Shown here: in pieces, positions 36,214-46,117 of the stretch
How the letters are laid out: each line of letters opens with the position of its first letter
How positions within the stretch are numbered: the first letter of the stretch is position 1
Source of the DNA: Endothia cerciana
Lineage: Eukaryota; Ascomycota; Sordariomycetes; Diaporthales; Cryphonectriaceae
DNA: 64,000 nucleotides
Direction of reading: 5' to 3'
NCBI GenBank assembly: GCA_026119935.1
Contig: JALRMH010000028.1
Coordinates: forward strand, 372,001 to 436,000
Translations under genes and position numbers: made by a program
The notes under the pieces: model-generated
Told to the model about the DNA's origin: nothing
Database searches by the model: none
What the model saw: only the letters and a program-made list of their open reading frames with translations

Positions 36214-36365
36214 GACTCGGATACCATTGGGAACGTGGCGGGCAGCACGCCTTGCTGCTAAGTGTCATTTTCTCTACCTGGGCCGATATCTATGGATAAT
36301 ACAGGGTATGATCAAGCCAACACATCTTTATTTCGAGGCACCCGGTCTAATCTCATAACCCTCCC

Positions 36366-38368
36366 TCAGTCATCGCCTCCACCGGTACCGACGCCAGCCG
36401 GTGCCTTCTTCGCGCTGCAGATGTCGTCGACGCGCAGCAGCAGGCAGGCGGCCTGCCGAGGTCAGGTTAGCAGGAAGGCCAAAAGGATGGGAAAGATAGA
36501 TACCGAGTCACACAAAGTATCGAGACACGACCTACCTCAATAGCCGTCTTGATGCTCTGCAGCTTGATCGCCTGCGGCTCCCACACGCCGTACTCCTTCA
36601 TGTCCGCCAGCGCACCCGTGTCACCGTTGATTCCCCATGAGCTCAGACCCTCGGCGTGCTTGGCGCGCAGATCCGTCAGGACACGCACGGGGCTTGCGCC
36701 TGCGTTCTGGATCAGTGTCCGGGGGATGACCTCCATCGCCTCGGCTACAGCCTTGTAAGGCCACTGCTGCACACCCTCGACACCCTTGGCCAGCTCGTTC
36801 AGTTTCACGGACACAGCCATCTCTGTCGCACCGCCACCGGGCGACAGGCGTGGGTGGAACATGACATTGCGTGCCACACCCATGGCGTCCTGTAGGTTCC
36901 TCTCGACCTCGTTGAGTACATCCTTCGAAGGGCCGCGTAGCAACACTGTGCAAGCCTTGGGCTCGGAGCACTGCGTCAGGAACGTGAAGTATTCGTCGCC
37001 GATCTTCTCAATCTCAAATAGGCCGCACTTGGTGCCGACGTCGGACTCCTGGAGGTCTTCCACCCGGTTGACAATGGTGGCGCCCGTCGCTCTCGCGATT
37101 CTGTTGTTGTCCGTCTTCCTCACACGACGCAGTGCTGTGATGTTGGCCTTCATGAGGTAGTGTTGCGCAAGGTCTGTGACATGTCAGTGGTTTTCGCGGT
37201 GCCAAGATCCATGACTTTAGGAAGTGGGCTGACCTGACACTCCCTTCTCGGTGATGACGAGATCCGGCTTGACGGCCAGTATCGCCTCGGCCATGGCCTT
37301 GACCTGCTCTTCCTCGATCTGCAATATCCGCTGCCAATCTTCCTCCTTGGAGATCTCAATGTTCGTCTGCGACTCGCCCTTCTTGTACTCAAGCGGGCAG
37401 TCGAGCAGCACGATCCTGGGATTCTCGATCTTCCTCCTCATCTTGGGATGTGTGATATCCTTATTGAGCATGACACCGTCCAGGACCCTGCTGTCCTCGA
37501 TCTCACCGCCAGGGACCTTCTCAACACGGGCGTAGCGCTTGATATCAACCTCGGTCTTGCCGTTGCCCACCTCCCATGACACGGTCCGCACAGCCTTGAG
37601 GGCGAGGCTGCACATGAGCTCCGACCACCGCGAGACAAACTTGGTGCCGATGGACGATGATATCAGTCCGTACATGGCCTTGTCGTCGTCGATATCGATT
37701 GGGAGGGAGATGTCTTCAATGATCTGCAGGGCGTCGGCAAGAGCGCGCTTGAAGGCGGAGATGATCACAACAGGGTGGATATTTCGCTCGAGTTGGGGCA
37801 TTGCTTGTGCCAGTATCTCACCGGCTTGACCGATAGTCAGCATCCCAAGGTCATCTTGTGGAGGGGGGAGGGCTGAGACGTACCTAGGATGATGACCGTT
37901 GTGGTACCATCGCCGACCTCCTCGTCTTGCGTCCGGCTAAGCTCGATCATGCTCTTCGCTGCGGGGTGCGAGACTTCAATCTCTCGCAGGATCGCGTGTC
38001 CGTCGTTGGTGAGCACGATGCCTCCCATGGGATCCAACAGCATCTTCAGCATGGCCTTGGGGCCGAGACATGATCGAATGATGTCGGCAACACTGGTACA
38101 CACGGTGGTCAGTATTCTGTCTCGTTCCGAGTCGGTGGACGACCGCCCGGGGGGGGGGGGGGAAGGGGGAGGAAAGGCGCTCACATTTTCGCAGCAGTGA
38201 TGTTGGACAGCTGAGCTTTCCTACCGGTCTGCCTCTCACCGCTGGCGGTGTCTGTAGATAGCTGCGTTTTAGCTTGGTAACCTCTGGTGGTCGCCTGAGG
38301 GAGCTCTGCAAGAGCTCCATCTCCTTAGTGGGGCACAACATACTCATAACCAGGACTGGGGCCTGCAT
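36366..38368 (-). CDS. CCT3: T-complex protein 1 subunit gamma (CCT3)
   Basis: Gamma subunit of the cytosolic chaperonin TRiC/CCT, which folds actin, tubulin and other proteins with ATP. Six exons: 38368-38344, 38251-38185, 38092-37884, 37824-37234, 37173-36536 and 36452-36366, giving 538 residues, the normal length. All five introns (38252-38343, 38093-38184, 37825-37883, 37174-37233, 36453-36535) have GT-AG ends and keep the frame. The tiny first exon (MQAPVLVM plus one base) joins to NTASGERQTGRKAQLSNI, as in other fungi. Diagnostic blocks include VADIIRSCLGPKAMLKMLLD, the ATPase motif GDGTTT, LSPGGGATEMAV and the C-terminal LLLRVDDICSAKK. The second intron carries a run of 14 C in sense. 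It converges on PRKRIP1. Identity is very secure. Confidence 0.97.
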
Positions 38369-40633
38369 CTTGACTAGTTTGCTTCAGAGGCCGGATGTGA
38401 TAGTTATCAGGAACCAGAGAGCAGTGGTGACGAAGTAACCGGCACAGCAGAAACAGTGTTGGCTGGACTGGTCTGACCGAATACTAGCGAGGCTGTTGAC
38501 AGCAGGTGAGCCCCTCGTTGGGAGTCGCGGTTGAAGAAAATGCTGGTGCCGCGACGGCGGGCTGATGGGAAAAGTGGGTTCTGCCGCGGGCGGGCGTCTA
38601 ATGCCTGCCGCCACAGTAGAGCTGGCCCAGCGGGACACTACCCCCTGGCACCTGGCACCTGGCACACGCCTAGCATGAACTATTTGGTTGGCACGGTTGG
38701 TCATCAACCAACACACGTGCACACAAGCGAGGCGTACCAAGATGAAGATCGTAGTCCTCTCATGACTCCCGAAGGCCACTGCTGGAAGCCTTGGTCGCTG
38801 CATCGGCATTTATATACCAATCCAAGTCGCAGGAATCCTTCAGACTCAACATAATACCTTACGGGACGAAGAACGCTGCCCAGCAATCCTCCACTTCCAA
38901 TGCCCCGAGATCTGGACAAGTCAGACGAGTGCTGCTTGTCCTGGTATGTAAGGCATCGCCTCGTCTAGGCCAATCAAGACTTATTGGAAACATTCTCGCT
39001 TGAGCGGTAGATGCTGATCTCGGTCAGAATTCCAGTTCAGTCGAGCTCTGGCCCTGAACTTTTCCGAAAAGCTTTGAGCGTCTGCTCGCACCAATGAGTG
39101 AATTTACAATTACTGACACCGATAGCAATCCGAGTCCTGAGTAGTATGTCCGGAAGTAACCAACCAGATATCCTACGATGATCCTCAAATTCTATCCATA
39201 GTAGACTCCGAGGTATCCAGCCCTACTCATCCCATCGATATGAGCGGCTGCAAGCCCATGGAGGGATCCCGGCACGAGACTGGCCGAGTCTACGTGGATC
39301 AGCAGTATGGGCTTCTATGAGAATATCAGCTGGACTAATGTCTTTCTCACCATTTGCGACCATCGTCTTGCCTCTCACGTAGCTTTGCAGGGCTACATGG
39401 TGATGGATCGTTACTCCACCATCGGCTCTTTCCTATGCAAGCGCCTGAGGGACTGAAATTGGCAGCGCCGTCCTCGTAGCTGTGGTTGGCCCGACTGAAT
39501 TGCCTCAAGGCCAACTTCGATTCAAACAGGAGCCCCACACGCAAGTCAGCCCCGCTCTCACATAAACCATAAGCCCTGTCCCCATTTTGAGGCAGGGAGG
39601 ATTTATAAGGACTGTTGACGTCCCCTGCCGGAGTCGAGCAGACAGCCACAGTCCTCCTGTCCGCAGCTCTCAAGACCATCATGTCTGTGAAAGGTGCATG
39701 TGTTCCATCTTGCAAGCTGCTGTGGGATAGTGCTTCTAGGATGAGGGGAGGGAGGCTGAGGGCCACCGTCCTCGGAACCCGAAGAGCCGACATCTCCGGG
39801 ACACGGTCACCATCGGGCGGCGGCCAAGCCGATCTCAGAAGGATACCGTGCTTGACGTGGTCGCGATGATGAGTGTTTCCTTTAGGCATCTCAATGGCCA
39901 GAATTGACGGCGGCTACGTCGGAGAGGATCGAGAGTATGCAGTCGACACTGGTGGAGTATGAGAGGGATGGTGTAAGGAGCCAGCGAGACTTGGTGGCTG
40001 CATATCCTAGGCGGTTTGGCCGTGTTCTAGACAGTCGGTGAAGTATGACTGGCACTTTTGTTCCCGATATTTGCGACTTAGGCATCATGTTGTGCTGCGA
40101 AACAGTCTCCTTACCACTCTTAGGTACCTAAGGCCGCTGGTGCTCCGCGTGAGATCTCCGCAGCCTCCCTTTGCTCTAGGATCCAACCAATAATACACAT
40201 ACGGAAGTTATCGACATCGTGTGCTGAAAATGGTACGAGGGGGGGAATCGTGAAGTAGTCGCATCATACGATTGAAGTACGACCAGAGATGCCCTAGCAG
40301 CAAGCCAGAGACCATGCGGCTCAAAGACTTACATAGGCCGGTCCGGTCTCCAACCCCCCGGACCGGCAGAGAGATCGGGCTCGAGCGGCAAGCGTATCAG
40401 TAACAATGGGTCCTATTTCACCTTTGACTGCATATATGCAACGTCCCCCAAACAAGTGGGAGGAAGGGAAGAAAGAAAAGAAAGGGGAAGAAAAAAAAAG
40501 GAAGCCAGGATCACTGCCCATCGGACGTTCCAATATCTTGATGCTCGTCTGTGCAATTTAGAACGCCTGACGCAGGGTGTCTTCCTATCGGCATCGACCT
40601 CGAAACTTAGCACGGCGCCCCAATTCGGTTAAG
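38369..40633. other. 2.3-kb divergent intergenic region
   Basis: Lies between the CCT3 and aldolase start codons and presumably holds both promoters. It looks less GC-rich than the neighbouring exons. A 180-codon open frame on the minus strand (39347-39889) has no recognisable domain or splice context and I do not call it a gene. An A/G-rich stretch lies at about 40459-40504. Confidence 0.55.
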
Positions 40634-41758
40634 ATGGCACCGGCGGCGACATCAGAGGTACCCACCACCGCCGTTGCGGTCACTAAGGCGCGGCCGGTTG
40701 AGGGGGTCGAGAAGGAGGTCACGCCGCTCGAGGCCATCTCACATGGAGATGTTCTGCCCGGTGAGTTCCGAGCAACCCTTCCGTCGCGCCCGGGGTGATG
40801 TGATGGCTCGACCTCGAGATATCGAGACCACCCAGGACGGGCTCATATACCGCTTATGGGGCTCCTCTGACGGAACTTTCACTTCGATAACCTCGGCCTC
40901 GGTCGTACAACAGGAAAGTCACTGACGCTTTACTCACCAGATATACCCACCTTCCCCAGCTACACCACGGAGCGGCGGCACATCCTCGTTCACATGGCCG
41001 CCGTCTTCCGGAACTGGTCACGCATGGGCTACGCGGAGGGCCAGTCAGGGCACATCTCGGTCCGCGACCCGGAGTTCCCCCAGCTCATGTGGATGAACCC
41101 GCTCTCGCGGCACTACGGGACGCTGACGGCGGGCGACTTCATCCCCATGGAGATCGCGACGGGACGCATCGTGGGGGGCCGCCCCAACCCGGCCACGGGG
41201 AGGGTCACGGGCAACAAGGCGGGCTACTACATCCACAGCGCGATCCACAAGCGGCGGGGCGACATCCACGCGGTCTGCCACGCGCATACCGCGGCGGGGC
41301 GCGCGTGGAGCGTCTTCGCCCGCCCGCTCGAGATGATCACGCAGGACGTGTGCTCCCTCCACAACTGCCACGCGGTCTACGCGGCCTACGGGGGCATCGT
41401 GTTCGCGAGCGACGAGGGCGAGCGGATCGCCGACGCGCTGGGGCAGCACAACAAGGGCGCGATCCTCATGAACCACGGGCTGCTGAGCGTCGGGGACACG
41501 GTGGACGAGGCCGGGTTCATCTTCGGGCTGATGGAGCGGAGCTGTGCCATCCAGCTGCAGGTCGAGGCGGCGTGTGCGGGCGGTAGGCTGAAGAAGAACA
41601 TAATCAGCGATGAGGAGGCGGCGTACAACTGCAAGATGGCGAGTGAGAGGAACGCGCTGTACAGGGAGATGCAGCCGGACGTTGAGCTGGAGATTGAGGA
41701 GGCCGGCGGGGAGGAGGTGCTTGCGAGGGGGTTTGAGCACCTGACCATCACGTTGTGA
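40634..41758 (+). CDS. Class II aldolase/adducin-domain protein
   Basis: Exons 40634-40760 and 40941-41758 encode 314 residues. The 180-nt intron (GTGAGT donor, ACTGAC branch at 40921, CAG acceptor, phase 1) joins DVLP to DIPTFPSYTTERR. The aldolase II fold starts near residue 50. Zinc-ligand histidines are present: H156 and H158 in CHAHTAAGRAW and H221 in MNHGLLSVG. At the position of the catalytic Glu of bacterial fuculose-phosphate aldolase, the sequence has Gly (about G137, in NKAGYYIHSAIH). The same replacement is typical of adducin and of the fission yeast Mug14-type proteins, so lyase activity is doubtful though a metal site seems intact. An alternative is a decarboxylase or binding role. 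Coding GC is very high. A canonical, complete gene; substrate unknown. Confidence 0.9.
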
Positions 41759-42904
41759 AAGACCGTGAGCGGCTTCGGGTGTTGCTCTTGGGCGATGAAT
41801 CCATACTAGAAAGTTCTGCTGGACAAGGCTGTTTACGGGCGCCCTCCTACCTGTTGCTCGAGGCTTCACACATTTGTGGGTGTCCAACTCCAAAGACTAG
41901 AGGGCGTATTCCTATCGCCTGTTGACAGAAGTACCTCATCTCCAGTGATGCGTTCACCCCCCGCTCGCCGAAGCTTCAAGCTCCTAGCATGATACGGGCT
42001 TCATGCGCTGGAATCCTGCGCATCTGCCCTCACGAATGACATTTGTACATGTGGCATACAGGCTAAGCAGCCCCAGACAAGGGTTTCGGCGGGCTGAGTG
42101 AGACAGTTGGGAAAGACATTGGACCCGTTTCATGTATCACCGGATCGGCAAATTCGTGGTCGTTTTGTGTCGAGACATGCATTAACGGAATGGGTGTTCC
42201 TCGTACGACTGGGATCCCACACATTTGGAAATTTTTCTTTTGGAATACATCATTCTGCATCTCACCTCAGCTGATCACTCGACCCTGGGACTTGGGAAAC
42301 AATGACAATTAGCCGTTGCACAGCTCACAGATGGGTTTGTCTTGAAGGAAATGCCGACGGCCCCGGCAAGGCGGGCTCTTCGGTTAAGACCACGAGACGA
42401 AAGCATTGATTCAACAATATTTTTCTTTTCCTTTTTCAGCATTGTATCTTTTGTAGACCTCGCGTGGAACGAGAGACCAGGTCCACTGTAGCCTCAGAAA
42501 TATTCGGCCCGAGATCTTGTCAGCCAATGTGTTTTTTTTTGGTTTTTTTTTTCTTCTTTTTTTTTTTAAAAAAAAAATTCCTGGTGCATTTCGGTGTGGG
42601 CAGGTAATTTCAGCGACTGAAGTTGTGTGTCTTCACTCGGCCGTGTCGGACTGGACAACCAGGAGCGGTTGGCTTCACGTTTTGATGGGCAAGTTCTTAT
42701 TTCTACTATAGCTCGTCTAAGGGGACAGTCGCAACCAGATTGCCAGCTCCACTTTCACATACCTCAGACGCGAAACGCATCCGTCCTTCAGCTCAAAGAA
42801 TGTCCTCGTTTTGAGACCCCGATCGTTCAGTGTCCAGTGGGAATGGGTGAGAAGGCCCAGGTGTGTAATGGCGGCCGGCACCAGCCGAGGGGTCATCAGG
42901 ACCA

Positions 42905-43858
42905 TCATTGCTGAGAAGTGACTGGAATGGGGTTTTCAAAGTCTGCAAGGGAGGAGTAGTCCCTGAGACCCTCGACAGGCTCGTCGAAAGGTGAGATTTG
43001 TTCCAGCCGCGGATCATGAGGTAACGCGGCGAACGGCGTTGCGGCGCAAAGGCCTGTCCAATATGTCGAGTCATGAAAATAACAAGACGATGTGTGTTCC
43101 CTATCGTACATCGAAAATCACGCGGCGCTATAGGTCCCCAATGCTCCTGGCAGTCGTAGGAGAATCTTCAAGGCCCTCGGCCTAAGCTTCGCAAAGTCTA
43201 CCCATGAAACCTGCTGTTAGCACTGCCAAAAGTTCCGGAGAATATTCTCGATGCCCTGAAGGAGCTCTCTCTCTCAGGCGACAATGCCACAGAGCCAGGC
43301 AGTGCAGAAGGTAGGCAGCAAGACTAGACGTGCAACATTCAGCGAGAACTCGAGTATATAATACTGCGCAAACCATGGCAGTGATAGTTCCCAAAGGGCC
43401 CCAAAACTTGGCCCCTGACGAAGTTCCCAAATATAGCAGAGTAATAGTCACCTAGAGAAGCCCGTTGCTCGAGTCGACATCGGATCTGTGTACTATTGGT
43501 CTGAGGATTTCATCGCATGAGCTGGAGAGCAGAGGTTTCAGACTCCTCACGTTCGTAGGGAGGAATAATACCACCACCCTCCTCACCCGTAGCCCATGCT
43601 CTGAAGCGGAAAGGGTCGAGATATTCCAGAACATCTGTCATGATTGGTGGCACTTTTCTAATAAGCAGCTTTCTAATGTCTTCCTTGAATGGATGTACAT
43701 CCAAGTGGTGCAAGACGTCCTGCATGTCCACGGCAGAGTCAATGGATACCACTTAGGCGCCTTCTGTCATGAGCATGCCAGGCCCGGCTGCTCTCTGAGA
43801 CGGCATCGAACTGACCCTGCCGCAAGACGTGTTTAACGTCCTCGGTCGAAATCTCCAT
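42905..43858 (-). CDS. Candidate multi-exon gene, unknown product, structure uncertain
   Basis: Not recognised. An ATG at 43858 opens MEISTEDVKHVLRQ. A 64-nt intron (43752-43815, GTCAGT donor, AAG acceptor, phase 1) would join it in frame to an exon reading VVSIDSAVDMQDVLHHLDVH and on through FKEDIRKLLIRKVPPIM, TDVLEYLDPFRFRAWATGEE to PPYE at about 43551. A donor GTGAGG follows at 43550. A TCTCTAG acceptor 99 nt on would remove an in-frame TGA (43512-43510) and join to RDYYSAIFGNFVRGQVLGPF, in the same frame. A last segment at 42905-43090 reads DSTYWTGLCAATPFAALP and LEQISPFDEPVEGLRDYSS before a TGA. Linking exons between 43340 and 43090 are unclear and contain stops. It is either a small spliced gene or a decaying one. 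Composition looks like protein, but no family is recognised. Confidence 0.35.
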
Positions 43859-45694
43859 GGGGAAGATCGATCGATACCGGTCGTGGTCATGGTGCTTGGT
43901 TTAGGGTTCCGCTTGGTGGCTACCTACCACGCAGGCAGAAAAGCAAACTCGATGTCGAGGGAAGCCGCTGTGCTGTTGGCTACGTTTCTCTCACTAGCTA
44001 ACTTTAGATATTCGCAAAGCAGTGGGTGTTGTATCATATCAAATTGAGGTCAGATAGCTATTGATACGCGGATTGGAGATTTGCTGTCGGTTGTTTTTTA
44101 CCAGGCGGCGCCGACGTCGCCTTGTATCCCTTTTGCAGGTGCCACATCAAGATGAGATGCGCAGCCTCTCTAGCCCTTGCCTCACATCTGAGCGGCATGT
44201 GGTGATGTTATCTATGGCTTGAATCTTCCGAGGAAGACTATGCTGGAGCAAGTTGAGCCCTTGCAACATAGCTGCTCCACGGCTTCCTGAAGCACTGTCA
44301 TGTCTGCTGGTGAGTTTTGTGAGACGCCTGCTACTGATACCCCCACCGGCCCATACCCATTGCCTATCCTTTGCTATATTATGAAAGCAGTCAGGCCACC
44401 CTGCGAAAGTCATGTGCACATACCAAATTTTTTGGGGGGGAGGGGGGCGCCTAATTGTATGGCTGGGCTCTGAGACTTCCTGGGATTCTTGAGGACCAAT
44501 CCTGGTCGCCCAGGGACAACCAAACGGAGGGCGCCAGCAAAGCGAGCATATGTAGTATCCTCGTGCCGTTCCTGCGATCGTGCCTGGCGTGTCCCCACAA
44601 GGATGCGTTCTTTCTCCCCTCCGGGCTTGCCAATCTCATCGGCGTCCACGCTGGCAGTGCCTTGACCCGCATTGCTCACGCTCACGTTGTCTCGCCTGCG
44701 CTCGAGCCCAACCACAGGTACAGGGCCAGGGTCTGCCCGCGTGCCTCTCTCTCCCCCCTCCTCTGGACCAGTACCTTCCTGCGACGGGGCGTTGCCACGG
44801 CGTCGTCCATATATTGCCCCAAGACATGGGACCATCGCACACATCGAGATTGACCGACGCCGCAATCGGCAAGGTCTCCAGGTTGCGTCGCACCCGCAGA
44901 TGGCATCGGACGCCCGGCTTGAGGAGACCTCTGCTGGCTCCTGTTGCCTGGCGAACTTCCTCTCACCTGAGGCGCCCAGGGTCTGGGTCTCTTTCTCTGG
45001 GCAATGAGGCTCGCCCAGCCTGCTTGCCCGACAGCGTGTGTCTATGAAGCACGGGGCAGGGGGGATGGGCAAGCAGGCGTAGGGAATAGCAGCATTCCCC
45101 GGCGCCCAATGATGCACAAACAACATAGGAAGGTGCAAATAAAAAAATAAAATAAAAATTTCTCCTGGACTCGGTGGAGAGACAGCGCAGGCATCTACAC
45201 TGAGACATGCAGACGTGGGGGGGTAACAGCCTGATGAGGGCCCTCTTATTACGCACACACAGGCACACGGGGGGGGGGGGGGGTGGCAGACAAGGCTGTG
45301 AGCATGGATGCCAACGGGACTACCGAAGGTCCACTGGACAGACTTTTCCGCTGGTACGGAATGTGTTTGTTGCCTCTCTTGCTCGCCTCTCCTCCTTGGA
45401 GACATGGAGGCGATGATGGCGGCTGACACGTTTCTCTGCTGTGGACAGATGAGAACCGCACCACGTCGACGGTCTGAGATGCAGACGAAACAAACAGGGC
45501 CCGTCATTTCATCTCCCCTCGTTCGCCCGCTCGCTTTCTCACTCCCCCAGTGCGTCTTGTCTGGCACCGCACCTCCCACGATGAACCAACCAGGCAGGGC
45601 CGGGTCTCAGCTGCCAGCAAAGACATGGCCTTCTCCTTCGGCGCTGTCCATTGGTGAATATTTGCCGAGTTTGACAGGTGGTCTGTCTAGGCGG

Positions 45695-45711
45695 GTGGGT
45701 TCGAGTCCCAC
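45695..45711 (+). other. tRNA T-arm-like hairpin with a B-box
   Basis: GTGGG-TTCGAGT-CCCAC is a perfect 5-bp stem with a 7-nt loop, and GGTTCGAGTCC inside it matches the tRNA B-box consensus exactly. About 35 bp upstream GCCGAGTTTGACAGG loosely resembles a D arm. No acceptor stem pairs across the 70-90 nt expected, so this is not an intact tRNA. It could be a relic or a tRNA-derived SINE fragment. Confidence 0.3.
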
Positions 45712-46087
45712 AGACACATGGGGGAAAGGCGGACCCAAGGTGGACCTCCGGACAGCTCTTCCGTCCTGAGGTCCCGCCCTGTCCACGCCCGGTCTCATCA
45801 CAAGGGTTTGTTGACCACCCATGGGCGCGCGTGCCTGGACTGGGACCCCGCCGCCCCGTCGTGGAAGGGCAAGGCCTGCAGAGGAGTGGATGGAGACCTG
45901 GCCGCCTGACGATGCCAGCCCGGCCAGGCCGGGCTCTGCCGGGGGCTCGTGGCCCCATGCATCCATCACCAGCGAGGGTCCCGACTGCACACGGGACGGG
46001 CGAGAAGGGCCTCTCCACTGCTTGTATCAATCACGGGGGAAATCCTCAGGGTGGGCCGGTGGGTCCAACTCTACCCGTCCGGCGAGC

Positions 46088-46117
46088 GGGACGGGGGACG
46101 GGGGGCGGGGGACGGGG
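46088..46117 (+). other. G-quadruplex-forming motif
   Basis: Five G runs of 3-6 nt are separated by AC, AC, C and AC loops, a strong intramolecular G4 pattern. It arises from a GGGGGAC-like tandem repeat, intergenic. Confidence 0.7.

Noticed and set aside
39347..39889. 180-codon minus-strand frame between CCT3 and the aldolase gene
   Set aside because: No recognisable domain or hydrophobic pattern; probably chance.
41045..41893. 282-codon minus-strand open frame
   Set aside because: It is antisense to the aldolase/adducin exon and reflects its high-GC codon use; the plus strand carries the conserved motifs.
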